Positions 17,473 to 25,160 of a stretch of DNA of 64,000 bases are shown here, one piece after another. How positions within the stretch are numbered: position 1 is the first letter of the stretch; every line of letters starts with the position of its first letter. Source of the stretch: Mycolicibacillus parakoreensis (lineage in GTDB: Bacteria > Actinomycetota > Actinomycetes > Mycobacteriales > Mycobacteriaceae); NCBI RefSeq assembly GCF_022370835.2, contig NZ_CP092365.1, positions 248,001 to 312,000 on the forward strand, given 5' to 3'. The translations under genes and the position numbers were made by a program. Under the pieces are notes generated by a model. That model was given only the letters and a program-made list of their open reading frames with translations. It was not told where the DNA came from and made no database searches.

Positions 17473-18519
17473 TCATCTCCAGCCGCGGGCGAACGCCAGC
17501 AGCACGTCATTCTCCTGCGGTGACCCGATTGTCACCCGAACCCCGTCGGTGCCGTACGGGCGGACCACGATGCGCGCGTCGGCGGCCGCCGCGACGAACT
17601 CGGCGGTGCGCTCGGCCAGCGGCAGCCACACGAAGTTGGCCTGCGAGCACGGCACCGCGAACCCGGCGTCGCGCAGCCCGGCGGCGACCCGGGTGCGTTC
17701 GGCGACCAGCGCGTCGGTGCGCGCCAACAACTCGTCGGCCGCATCCAGGGAGGCGATCGCGGCGATCTGGGCCAGGCTGGACACCGTGAACGGCACGTAC
17801 ACCTGCCCGAGTGCGGCGACCACCTCCGGTGCGGCCACCGCGTAGCCGACCCGCAGCCCGGCCAGCCCGTAGGCCTTGGAGAACGTGCGCAGCACCACCA
17901 CGTTGGGGTGCGCGCGCACCAGCGCCAGGCTGTCGGGGGCCGACCCGTCGCGGATGTATTCGACGTAGGCCTCGTCGAGGGCGATCACCACGTGCGGCGG
18001 CACCGCGGCGACGAACGCGGCCAGCGCGGCGGGGTCGACGACGGTGGAGGTGGGATTGTTGGGATTGCACACGAAGATCAGCCGGGTGCGCTCGGTGATC
18101 GCGGCGGCCATCGCGTCGAGGTCGAAGGTGTGCTCGGTCAGCGGCACCGCCACCGGGGTGGCGCCGGCGACCCGCACCTGCAGCGGGTACACCTCGAAGC
18201 TGCGCCAGCCGAACAGCACCTCGTCGCCGGGCCCGGCGGTGATCTGGATGAGCTGCTGGCACAGGCTCACCGACCCGGCGCCGACGCTGATCTGCTCCGG
18301 GGCGACACCGACGTGACACGCCAGCCGCGCCCGTAGCGCGGCGTAGCCGTTATCCGGGTAGCGGTTGAGCGAGCCCAGCGCCGCCTCGACGGCGGCCCGC
18401 ACCGAGGGCAGCGGCGGCGCCACCGTCTCGTTGCTGGCCAATTTGATCGCCCCCGCGACGGTCTTGCCCTCCACATACACCGGCAGTTCGGCCAGTTCAG
18501 GGCGGAGGCGAGCGGTCAC
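17473..18519 (-). CDS. hisC2: Aromatic/histidinol-phosphate aminotransferase HisC2 (Pat)
   Basis: A 348-residue fold-type I aminotransferase. The PLP-binding lysine lies in TFSKAYGLAGLRVGY; CNPNNPTST, ALDEAYVEY and the C-terminal VRPYGTDGVRVTIG arginine motif are all present. The protein aligns well with Rv3772 (353 residues), annotated HisC2 and shown for the family to act as a phenylalanine/aromatic aminotransferase (Pat), using 2-oxoglutarate. The GTG at 18519 (VTARLRPELAELPVYV) matches the known N-terminus. It is the first gene of a leftward unit with SRPBCC and DUF4334 genes. The neighbouring tyrA, 23 kb away, belongs to the same aromatic pathway. Confidence 0.92.
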   Translation of the reverse strand: MTARLRPELAELPVYVEGKTVAGAIKLASNETVAPPLPSVRAAVEAALGSLNRYPDNGYAALRARLACHVGVAPEQISVGAGSVSLCQQLIQITAGPGDEVLFGWRSFEVYPLQVRVAGATPVAVPLTEHTFDLDAMAAAITERTRLIFVCNPNNPTSTVVDPAALAAFVAAVPPHVVIALDEAYVEYIRDGSAPDSLALVRAHPNVVVLRTFSKAYGLAGLRVGYAVAAPEVVAALGQVYVPFTVSSLAQIAAIASLDAADELLARTDALVAERTRVAAGLRDAGFAVPCSQANFVWLPLAERTAEFVAAAADARIVVRPYGTDGVRVTIGSPQENDVLLAFARGWR

Positions 18520-18607
18520 GTCGACAGCATAGGCAACCGGGCGTGTACGCTGACTCCTCGGCGGTTCGGGCACTCGAAAGAGGGTCCGGTACCCTCTAGG
18601 AGTTCAA

Positions 18608-18697
18608 GGAGGCGTGCCAGAGCGGCCGAATGGGACTCACTGCTAATGAGTTGTCCCTTCACGGGGACCGGAGGTTCAAATCCTCTCGCCTCCGCCA
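18608..18697 (+). tRNA. tRNA-Ser (anticodon GCT)
   Basis: Acceptor arms GGAGGCG (18608-18614) and CGCCTCC (18687-18693) pair, discriminator G, and CCA is encoded (18695-18697). The anticodon loop CTGCTAA gives GCT. A long variable arm is present. Confidence 0.96.
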
Positions 18698-18712
18698 CAC
18701 AACTACATACCG

Positions 18713-18785
18713 GCGCCCGTAGCTCAACGGATAGAGCATCTGACTACGGATCAGAAGGTTGGGGGTTCGAATCCCTCCGGGCGTA
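18713..18785 (+). tRNA. tRNA-Arg (anticodon ACG)
   Basis: A 73-nt cloverleaf with acceptor GCGCCCG (18713-18719) pairing CGGGCGT (18778-18784, one G-U pair). The anticodon loop is CTACGGA, giving ACG; T loop GTTCGAATC. CCA is not encoded. This is the tRNA whose wobble A34 is converted to inosine by TadA, also encoded in this window. It is 15 bp downstream of tRNA-Ser(GCT) and shares its terminator. Confidence 0.96.
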
Positions 18786-18793
18786 CTCAAGGA

Positions 18794-18828
18794 AAACCCG
18801 CTCGGCCCGTCCTCGGAGCGGGTTTCTT
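18794..18828 (+). terminator. Rho-independent terminator after the tRNA pair
   Basis: A perfect 10-bp stem: AAACCCGCTC (18794-18803) with GAGCGGGTTT (18816-18825), 12-nt loop, followed by CTT. It ends the tRNA-Ser/tRNA-Arg transcript. Confidence 0.85.
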
Positions 18829-18880
18829 CGTTTCCGGCGATCACGTCGCGTCCGGTGGCCCCCCGCGCTACGCTGCCCGC

Positions 18881-19696
18881 ATGGCCGCGTTCGCTCCGGG
18901 CCGGATACGCCTGACCCGCCTGGCGGCGGTGCTGGCCGTGTCGGTCGCCCTGATCGCGGCGCCGCAGGCCACCGCGGCGCCGACGGTGACCATCTCCGAA
19001 CGCAGCGAGCAGATCCTGACGGACCTGCTGGCCGCGCGGAATCAGGCGGCGCCCGCCGAGCGGGCGCAGGTGGTCTCCGGTGAACTGCTGGGCACCCCCT
19101 ACGCGGCGAACACGCTGATCGGTTCGGCCACCGAACCCGAACAGCTGGTCGTCGACCTCGATGCGGTCGACTGTTTCACCTTCATCGACTATGTCGAGGC
19201 GCTCAAACGCGGCGACGACCGGCAGAGCTTCCTGACGGCGCTGCGGGAGGTCCGCTACCGCGACGGCGTCGTCGACTTCGCCGGGCGCAAACATTTCTTC
19301 ACCGACTGGGCCGCGGTGTCGCCGCCGATCGCCACCGACGTCACCGCCACGCTGGGTGCCGATGCGGTCCGGGTCACCAAGAACCTCAACGATAAAGGCT
19401 CCGGCGCGGTGTATCTGCCCGGGCTGCCCGTCGTCTCCCGCGACGTCGCCTACCTGCCGAGCGCGGCGGTCGACGACACCGTCCTGCGCGCACTGCACAC
19501 CGGGGACTATCTGGGCGCCTACGCCCCCGACGACGGTCTGGACGTCACCCACGTCGGCATCGTCGTGAACACCCCCGACGGGCCGGTCTTTCGTAACGCG
19601 TCGTCACTGCCGGCCGACAACAAGGTCGTCGACACCGCGCTGGGCGACTACCTGGCCACCGTGCCCGGGATCGTCGTGCTGCGCCCGGTGCAGTAG
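18881..19696 (+). CDS. Secreted DUF1460 protein (NlpC/P60-like amidase fold)
   Basis: A 271-residue protein with a Sec signal peptide (cleavage near residue 32, TAA/AP region). The mature protein matches DUF1460, a papain-like/NlpC-P60-related family: the candidate catalytic cysteine is in VDLDAVDCFTFIDYVEAL, the His in LDVTHVGIVV, and the domain ends VPGIVVLRPV. Structurally studied members look like cell-wall amidases or endopeptidases cleaving peptidoglycan peptides; the mycobacterial activity is unproven. It stands alone after the tRNA terminator. Confidence 0.82.
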   Translation: MAAFAPGRIRLTRLAAVLAVSVALIAAPQATAAPTVTISERSEQILTDLLAARNQAAPAERAQVVSGELLGTPYAANTLIGSATEPEQLVVDLDAVDCFTFIDYVEALKRGDDRQSFLTALREVRYRDGVVDFAGRKHFFTDWAAVSPPIATDVTATLGADAVRVTKNLNDKGSGAVYLPGLPVVSRDVAYLPSAAVDDTVLRALHTGDYLGAYAPDDGLDVTHVGIVVNTPDGPVFRNASSLPADNKVVDTALGDYLATVPGIVVLRPVQ

Positions 19697-19759
19697 CGCA
19701 GAAGTCGACTGTCTGCGTGCCGAGGCCGCCGGTGACCGCCGCGACATCCCAATGGTGGT

Positions 19760-20362
19760 GTGGTGGCTGAAGACCCATCGGCACCGACGAACAGCCGCAG
19801 CGCTCGTCGTGGTTCCACCGTTTTCGTCACCGCCCTGGTGGCGTGGCTGCTCGGCTTCCTCTGGTGTTGGTTCCGACCGGGGTCGCAGTGGATCTTCGAT
19901 CTGGTGATCGTCCCGGCGATGCTGACGCTCTTCAGCGCAGGATTGCTCGTGGCCGTCGCTGTGGCGGCGCGGCGACGTACATGGCGACGCGTGGTGATCG
20001 CCGCAGCCATGGTGATCGCCAGCGTCGTCGTGAACCCGGGGTGGATGGTGGCCCCCCGCGCCTGCTTTCTGCTGCACCGGCCACTTTTCACCCGGGCCCT
20101 GCACGTTGACCCGGGGCAGGACTACTACGGGCGGCAACTGCCTACCCACCTGCGCATGCTCACCGTCGAGGGCAAGGTAGTCCAGCGCGACGGAACGCGG
20201 TTCTTCCCGCAGTGGATCGGGATTCCCGACGACGCCGGCGGATACCTCTATAGCCCGCAGCGATCCCCCCGAGGGGTCGATCTCTTCGGAATGATCTGTA
20301 CACACCCGGTAGATCTGGGCGACGGATGGTGGATGTGCGGTTTGCGCGACAACGGACTGTAG
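19760..20362 (+). CDS. Membrane protein of unknown function
   Basis: A 200-residue protein with three probable transmembrane helices (about residues 21-36, 44-69 and 79-97) after a Ser/Arg-rich cytosolic N-terminus. A ~100-residue extracytoplasmic C-terminal domain contains Cys residues (RACFLLH, GMICTHPVD, WWMCGLRD) that may form disulfides. The family was not recognised. The start is a GTG at 19760, with a second GTG three bases later equally possible. GC content is somewhat lower than the neighbours. It ends just before the ABC-F promoter. Confidence 0.6.
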   Translation: MVAEDPSAPTNSRSARRGSTVFVTALVAWLLGFLWCWFRPGSQWIFDLVIVPAMLTLFSAGLLVAVAVAARRRTWRRVVIAAAMVIASVVVNPGWMVAPRACFLLHRPLFTRALHVDPGQDYYGRQLPTHLRMLTVEGKVVQRDGTRFFPQWIGIPDDAGGYLYSPQRSPRGVDLFGMICTHPVDLGDGWWMCGLRDNGL

Positions 20363-20369
20363 TGCCGAG

Positions 20370-20409
20370 AAATAAATCGGTTGCCACCCCCGCGGCGTCG
20401 CCCTAGCCT
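20370..20409 (+). promoter_or_regulatory. Promoter with WhiB7-type AT block upstream of the ABC-F gene
   Basis: AAATAAAT (20370-20377) lies 3 bp upstream of a -35 TTGCCA (20381-20386). After exactly 17 bp comes the -10 TAGCCT (20404-20409). An A/T-rich block 3 bp upstream of the -35 is the known architecture of WhiB7-activated promoters in mycobacteria, and ABC-F ribosome-protection genes are typical WhiB7 targets. This is a pattern match only. Confidence 0.6.
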
Positions 20410-20434
20410 GGTCGGCGTCGTTGTTCGTCGAGGA

Positions 20435-20496
20435 CAGGAGAAGCCGTTGCTCCTGGTGAGGTGACCCGCGTTCCGCATCGCCACACCCTCCGGGAG
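20435..20496 (+). promoter_or_regulatory. Leader with 5-codon uORF and alternative SD-sequestering hairpins
   Basis: AGGAG (20436-20440) precedes a tiny reading frame TTG-CTC-CTG-GTG-AGG-TGA (20447-20464; MLLVR). CTCCTG (20450-20455), inside the uORF, can pair perfectly with CAGGAG (20435-20440), hiding the uORF ribosome site, or with CGGGAG (20491-20496, one G-U), hiding the ABC-F ribosome site. The two pairings exclude each other, as in ribosome-mediated attenuators of antibiotic-resistance ABC-F genes. Confidence 0.45.
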
Positions 20497-20501
20497 AACC
20501 C

Positions 20502-22103
20502 ATGTCTTCACCACGGCCCTCGATCGTGCTCTCCGACCTCACGTTCGCCTGGCCCGACGGGACACCGGCCCTCGACGGGGTCGACGCCGTCGTCGGCCCC
20601 GGGCGCACCGGCCTCGTCGGGCTCAACGGCTCGGGGAAGACCACGCTGCTCAACCTGATCGCCGGGCGGCTGCGGCCGACCCGCGGCTCGGTCGTCGCCT
20701 CCGGGCCCGTCGGCCACCTGCCGCAGGATCTGGCGCTGGACCCGACCGCCCGGGTCGACGCGCTGCTCGGCATCGATGGCATCCGGGATGCGCTGGGGCG
20801 CATCGAATCCGGGAACGGCACCGACGCCGACTTCGCGATCGTCGGCTCGGCGTGGGACATCGAGGAACGCGCGGTGTCCACCCTGCACCGGCTCGGACTG
20901 CAGCGCATCGTCGCCACCGGCGCGGATCTGGACCGCACGGTCGGGCGGCTCTCCGGAGGGCAGAGCACCCTGTGCGCCCTGACGGCCCAACTGCTGGCCG
21001 AACCCAGCGTTCTGCTGCTCGACGAGCCGACCAACAACCTCGACACCGACAGCCGCGCGCTGCTCGGTGCGGCGCTGCGCCGGTTTCGCGGCGCCGTGCT
21101 GGTCGTTAGCCACGACCGGGAACTGCTCGCGACGATGGACGCGATCGCCGAACTGCACGACGGCCGGCTGCGGCTGTTCGGCGGCGCCTACGGCGACTAC
21201 CGGGCGGTCATCGACGCCGAGCAGCAGGCGGCGGCCGCGGCGGTTCGCGACACCCGCAACGATCTGCGCAAACAGCGTCGCGAACTGCGCGACACCCGCA
21301 TCAAACTGGACCGCCGCAACCGCTACGGGCGCAAGATGTCGGCCACCAAGCGCGAACCCAAGATCATCATGGGCATGCGCAAACGGGCCGCACAGGAGTC
21401 GGCGGGCAAGCTGCACGCCACCCACCGCGACCGCGTCGAGGCCGCCGCCGAGGCGGTGAGCCGGGCCTGCGAGGCGGTGCGCGCCGACCCGCGGATCCGG
21501 GTGGACCTGCCGGACACGGCCGTGTTCGCCGGTCAGCAGGTGATCGTGGTGGCGCCGACCCGGCTGCGTACCGGCCAGTGGGTCGACCTCACGGTCACCG
21601 GTCCGGAGCGCATCGCGCTGTGCGGGCGCAACGGCATCGGCAAAACCACGCTGCTGCAGGAGATCACGCGCTGCGGTGCCCGCGTTCCGGTCGCGACGGT
21701 CCCGCAGCGTCTCGATATCTTCGACGAGGCGGCCTCGGTGGCCGACAACGTCGCCGCCGCGGCGCCGCAGGTGGGAAGCGAGCAGGTCCGCGCCGTGCTG
21801 GCCCGGTTCCTGTTCCGCGGGGCGCAGGCCGACGCGCCGGTGCGCACCCTCTCCGGCGGTGAGCGGCTGCGCGCGGCGCTGGCGATGCGCCTGGTCGTCG
21901 ATCCGCCGCCGCGGCTGCTGCTGCTCGACGAGCCGACCAACAACCTCGATTTGCCCAGCCTGGCCACCCTGGCGGCGTCGCTGAACGGTTTCCGCGGCGC
22001 GCTGCTCGTCGTCAGCCACGACACCGCGTTCCTGCGCGACATCGGTGTCACCCGAATCCTGGAGTTGACCGAATCGGCGCTGGTGAGCACGGCCGAGAAA
22101 TAA
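20502..22103 (+). CDS. ABC-F family ATPase, probable ribosome-protection protein
   Basis: A 533-residue soluble protein with two ABC domains and no membrane helices. Domain 1 has Walker A GLNGSGKTT (~residue 41), signature LSGGQS and Walker B LLLDEPTNNLD. Domain 2 has GRNGIGKTT (~375), LSGGER and a second LLLDEPTNNLD. The Arg/Lys-rich linker between them (about 240-320, DTRNDLRKQRRELRDTR) is the P-site tRNA interaction motif. ABC-F proteins bind the ribosomal E site and either regulate translation or dislodge macrolide, lincosamide or other antibiotics. The linker, actinobacterial style and leader fit a resistance-type member such as MAB_2355c, but the substrate is not decidable. Start ATG with GGGAG 5 nt upstream. 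Confidence 0.88.
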   Translation: MSSPRPSIVLSDLTFAWPDGTPALDGVDAVVGPGRTGLVGLNGSGKTTLLNLIAGRLRPTRGSVVASGPVGHLPQDLALDPTARVDALLGIDGIRDALGRIESGNGTDADFAIVGSAWDIEERAVSTLHRLGLQRIVATGADLDRTVGRLSGGQSTLCALTAQLLAEPSVLLLDEPTNNLDTDSRALLGAALRRFRGAVLVVSHDRELLATMDAIAELHDGRLRLFGGAYGDYRAVIDAEQQAAAAAVRDTRNDLRKQRRELRDTRIKLDRRNRYGRKMSATKREPKIIMGMRKRAAQESAGKLHATHRDRVEAAAEAVSRACEAVRADPRIRVDLPDTAVFAGQQVIVVAPTRLRTGQWVDLTVTGPERIALCGRNGIGKTTLLQEITRCGARVPVATVPQRLDIFDEAASVADNVAAAAPQVGSEQVRAVLARFLFRGAQADAPVRTLSGGERLRAALAMRLVVDPPPRLLLLDEPTNNLDLPSLATLAASLNGFRGALLVVSHDTAFLRDIGVTRILELTESALVSTAEK

Positions 22104-22132
22104 CCCGTGCGCCGACGGGGTTGGCGCTGACC

Positions 22133-22396
22133 ATGGGTGATGAGCCGTTACGGGTGGCGGTGGATCAGACGGTCTGCATCGGTGCGGCGATCTGTGTGCG
22201 GCGGGCCTGGGCGGTGTTCGCCCTCGACGACGACCTGGTGACCCTCATCGGTGAAAACGGGCCGACGGTGGGCCCCGTGGCGGTGCCCGAGGAGTACGCC
22301 GAGGCGGTGCAGAAGGCGGCCGACGAATGCCCCGCGCGGGCCATCAGGGTCACCCGCGACGCCGGAGCCGACCTGCAGGGGCGCTCCTGGGGCTAA
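22133..22396 (+). CDS. [3Fe-4S] ferredoxin of the P450-associated type
   Basis: An 87-residue ferredoxin. Cysteines lie in the order VCIGAAIC (Cys-X5-Cys) and ECPARAI, the three-cysteine pattern of a [3Fe-4S] cluster as in mycobacterial P450 electron donors. No cytochrome P450 gene is adjacent, so its partner lies elsewhere. The ATG at 22133 was chosen; a TTG at 22121 is in frame. Its stop overlaps the convergent amidohydrolase stop. Confidence 0.88.
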   Translation: MGDEPLRVAVDQTVCIGAAICVRRAWAVFALDDDLVTLIGENGPTVGPVAVPEEYAEAVQKAADECPARAIRVTRDAGADLQGRSWG

Positions 22397-23670
22397 CCGA
22401 GCGGCGCCCCGGTGAGCAGCTCCAGCATGGCGTAGCTGGCCACCTTGGCGCCGAGCCCGATCGCCGCGAGATCCACTCGGTACTGCGGGGAGTGCGGGGC
22501 GTAGGGGAAGAGCTTGCCCGCCGCGGCGGCCGCCGCGAACACCTCCGGATCGGCCACCCCGACCAGCAGGTAGGCCACCGGCAGGTCGTGATGCGGCCCG
22601 GCCAGCAGATGACAGTCCTCCGAACCGGTCGCCGGGGGAAAGTCGGTGACGACGTTGTCCGCGCCCAGCGGGCCGGCCAGTGCGGCGGCGAGGCGGGCGG
22701 TGAGCTCCTCGTCGTTGACCAGCGGGCCGGAGTGGCCCTTCATCGTGATCGTCGGCAGCCGGTCCTCACCCATCCCGTAGGTGCGGGCGATCCCCTCGCT
22801 GACCGCGCGCACCCCGGCGATCAACTGTTCGCGCACCCCCGGGTTGAACCACCGCATGTTGGCGCGCAGCAGGGCGCGATCGGGGATGACGTTGTTGTCC
22901 GAGCCGGCCTGCACCGAGCCGACGGTGAGCACCGCGGTCTCCTGCGGGGCGACGGTGCGGCTGACCAACGCCTGAAACTCCACCACCGCCAGCGCCGCCA
23001 TCAACACCGGGTCGGTGGCCAGCTGCGGCATCGAGCCGTGCCCGCCGACCCCGGCGAACTCGATGTCGAGTTGATCGGTGCCGGCCAGCCGGGTCCCGCC
23101 GGAGGCCAACACCATCCCGACCGGTCCGGGTGCGGTGTGCAGGGCCAACAGCACGTCGGGGGTGGGGATGAAGTCGTACAGCCCGTCGTCGACCATCGCC
23201 TGCGCGCCGGTGATCGGCTCCTCGGCGGGCTGGCCGATCAGCACCGCGGTGCCCGACCAGGCATCGGTGGTCGCCGCCAGCACCTTGGCCATCCCCAGCA
23301 TCCAGGTCACGTGCGCGTCGTGCCCGCAGGTGTGGGCCACCGGCACCGTGGCGCCGTCGTCGCGGCGCACCCGCACCGTGCTGGCGTAGTCCAGGCCGGT
23401 GGCCTCCTCGACGGCCAGGGCGTCCATGTCGGCGCGGTACATCACGGTCGGGCCGGGCCCGTTCTCCAGCACCCCCGCCACGCCGGTGCCGGCGATCCCG
23501 CTGGTCACCTGGAAGCCCAGGTTGCCCAGACCCTGGGCGACGGTGCGCGCGGTGTGCACCTCGTTGAAGGCGAGTTCGGGTTCGCGGTGGATCACCTTGA
23601 ACATCTCCACCAGCCGCGCGGTGTCCGCATCCACCAGCGCGTCGACCCGCTGCATCAACGTCTCGGTCAC
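22393..23670 (-). CDS. M20-family amidohydrolase (hippurate hydrolase/IAA-amino acid hydrolase-like)
   Basis: A 425-residue M20D metallopeptidase-type amidohydrolase. Motifs: YRADMDALAVEE, HTCGHDAHVTWMLG (metal-binding Cys and His), GQPAEEPITGA (catalytic Glu pair), VGGHGSMPQ in the dimerisation domain, and GSEDCHLL near the C-terminus. Such enzymes cleave N-acyl amino acids or related amides. The GTG at 23670 has an AGGAGG ribosome site and overlaps the stop of the preceding APH gene (GTGA). The pairing with an APH-like kinase hints at a joint catabolic role, but the substrate cannot be read. Confidence 0.9.
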   Translation of the reverse strand: MTETLMQRVDALVDADTARLVEMFKVIHREPELAFNEVHTARTVAQGLGNLGFQVTSGIAGTGVAGVLENGPGPTVMYRADMDALAVEEATGLDYASTVRVRRDDGATVPVAHTCGHDAHVTWMLGMAKVLAATTDAWSGTAVLIGQPAEEPITGAQAMVDDGLYDFIPTPDVLLALHTAPGPVGMVLASGGTRLAGTDQLDIEFAGVGGHGSMPQLATDPVLMAALAVVEFQALVSRTVAPQETAVLTVGSVQAGSDNNVIPDRALLRANMRWFNPGVREQLIAGVRAVSEGIARTYGMGEDRLPTITMKGHSGPLVNDEELTARLAAALAGPLGADNVVTDFPPATGSEDCHLLAGPHHDLPVAYLLVGVADPEVFAAAAAAGKLFPYAPHSPQYRVDLAAIGLGAKVASYAMLELLTGAPLG

Positions 23671-24737
23671 CGTGGTCCTCCTGTCGTCAGGTCGGGGGGC
23701 GGCCCGCCCTCGGTCGATCCCGCCCCGATCAGCCGGTGGGCGCGTTCGAACAGCCGCAACGTCGCCTGGTGCAGCTGCTCGCCGATCTCGACCGGCGCCT
23801 TGCCGGCGCAGGCGCGCGCCCACGTGCCCTCCAGCACGATGCCGAGTTTGAAGCACGCCAACACCGTGTACCAGCTCAGGTGCGACAGGTCGCGGATGCT
23901 GTGGGCGGCGTAGCGTTCGACGAGGTCCTCGCCGGTGGCCAGCCCGTCGTAGCCGGCCAACGCGTGGGCGAACAGCGGGGGACTGTTGGGATCCGGCCAG
24001 GTGGCCAGCAGCCAGCCCAGATCCAGCAGCGGATCGCCGATGGTGCACATCTCCCAGTCGACGATCGCCACCACCTCCGGGCCGGTGGGGGAGAACAGGA
24101 CGTTGGCGGCGTGGAAGTCGCCGTGCATGATGCCCGGCGTCCACGACGACGGCCGGTGGTCCTGCAGCCAGGTGCCGACCCGCTGCACCCCGGGGATGTC
24201 CGGGCCGGGATAGCCGGGCAGCTCGCGGTAGGACTCCAGCTCGGCGAGCCAGCGCGGCACCTGGCGTTGCAAAAAGCCGTCGGGTTTGCCGAAGTCGGCC
24301 AGCCCGGCCGCCACGTGGTCGACCGCACCGAGCCGCGCCAGCGCCTCGGCCATCGACATCCCCATGGCGAACCGGATCGCCGCGTCGCCGGCGTGCAGCG
24401 CGGGCAGGCCCTGCCCGGCGTTGAACCCGTCGACCGGCTCCATCAGGTAGAACACCGCCTCGCCGAGCACCGCCGGGTCGTCGCAGACCGCGATCAACCG
24501 GGGATGCGGCACGTCGGTGTCGGCGAGGGCGCCCAGTACCCGGGTCTCCCGCAGGATCGAGGTGTTGCTGCGCGGACGCAGATGCGCCGGGCCGCGGCGC
24601 AGCACGTAGGCCCGCCCCGAGCGGGTGAACCGCAGCATGACGTTCTGGGTGCCGCCCGGGATCGGTGCGACGTCGTTCAGCGGGCCCTCACCGAGTCCTT
24701 GGGCCGACATCCAGGTCGCGACCGCATCGAGATCCAC
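23667..24737 (-). CDS. Aminoglycoside phosphotransferase-like kinase (APH, acyl-CoA-metabolism type)
   Basis: A 356-residue APH-fold kinase. N-lobe with GGTQNVMLRF (nucleotide loop) and YVLRRGP (Lys/Arg at the ATP site); catalytic HGDFHAAN; metal-binding IVDWEMCTIGDPLLD. This is the ACAD10/11-type APH subgroup, which includes the M. tuberculosis protein annotated FadE36, rather than an antibiotic kinase: it has the PDGFLQRQVPRW and TPGIMHGD signatures. In that subgroup, kinases phosphorylate hydroxyacyl substrates. GTG start at 24737. First gene of a two-gene unit with the amidohydrolase. Two further members of the same family occur at 38067-39098 and 39810-40844. Confidence 0.85.
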   Translation of the reverse strand: MDLDAVATWMSAQGLGEGPLNDVAPIPGGTQNVMLRFTRSGRAYVLRRGPAHLRPRSNTSILRETRVLGALADTDVPHPRLIAVCDDPAVLGEAVFYLMEPVDGFNAGQGLPALHAGDAAIRFAMGMSMAEALARLGAVDHVAAGLADFGKPDGFLQRQVPRWLAELESYRELPGYPGPDIPGVQRVGTWLQDHRPSSWTPGIMHGDFHAANVLFSPTGPEVVAIVDWEMCTIGDPLLDLGWLLATWPDPNSPPLFAHALAGYDGLATGEDLVERYAAHSIRDLSHLSWYTVLACFKLGIVLEGTWARACAGKAPVEIGEQLHQATLRLFERAHRLIGAGSTEGGPPPDLTTGGPR

Positions 24738-24843
24738 ACTGCCCGAACCTAGTCGACCCGGTGCGTCGGTCCGGGTGTTTCGCCGCGCCCGCCCGGGGGT
24801 AGGCGAGTCGTGACGCATCGCAGCACCCGGCGAGAGGAGAGCC

Positions 24844-24984
24844 ATGCGCGCCGAAGAGGGCGACGAATCGATCACCGAGTTCGCCGACGACGCCGCAGAC
24901 GCCCGCGACCGGGTCGCGCCCGACGCCGCGCGCCCGCACTGGTGGCAGCGGCTGCTGGGCGCGCTGGGGCGTCGCCGCGACTAG
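24844..24984 (+). CDS. Small acidic protein, 46 aa, hypothetical
   Basis: ATG at 24844 preceded by GAGAGGAGA, a strong ribosome site at good spacing. The product begins MRAEEGDESITEFADD and ends HWWQRLLGALGRRRD: an acidic first half and a basic, Trp-containing amphipathic end. Codon third positions are strongly G/C as in neighbouring genes. The family was not recognised. The remaining 180 bp up to tcrX show nothing else convincing. Confidence 0.5.
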   Translation: MRAEEGDESITEFADDAADARDRVAPDAARPHWWQRLLGALGRRRD

Positions 24985-25099
24985 AGGACGCGAAGATCAC
25001 CGAGGTCACGGTGATGCTGCGGCCGGTCAAGGCGCTGCAGGCGGTCATGCCCCGGATGGCCGCGCTGCTGGCGTAGCCGGCGGGTGCCCGCCGGATTCG

Positions 25100-25128
25100 C
25101 ACAGCCCGCGCATAGCCTCGCCATAGCC
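25100..25128. promoter_or_regulatory. Three direct repeats CAYAGCC at 11-bp period upstream of tcrX
   Basis: CACAGCC (25100), CATAGCC (25111) and CATAGCC (25122) are spaced exactly 11 bp, one helical turn, 33-61 bp before the tcrX start. OmpR-family regulators bind such head-to-tail repeats, so this is a candidate TcrX autoregulatory site. Confidence 0.5.
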
Positions 25129-25160
25129 GGCGGCGAAGCGCCGTGGCGATACTGGAGCCC

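Noticed and set aside
20461..20658. Rightward frame MTRVPHRHTLREN... overlapping the ABC-F start
   Set aside because: No ribosome site at suitable spacing and it continues as an Arg/Ser/Pro shadow of the ABC-F gene; the 5-codon uORF just upstream is better placed.
24985..25076. Short rightward frame ending MLRPVKALQAVMPRMAALLA
   Set aside because: No convincing ribosome site, very short, and it is the tail of a frame overlapping the better supported 46-codon gene.
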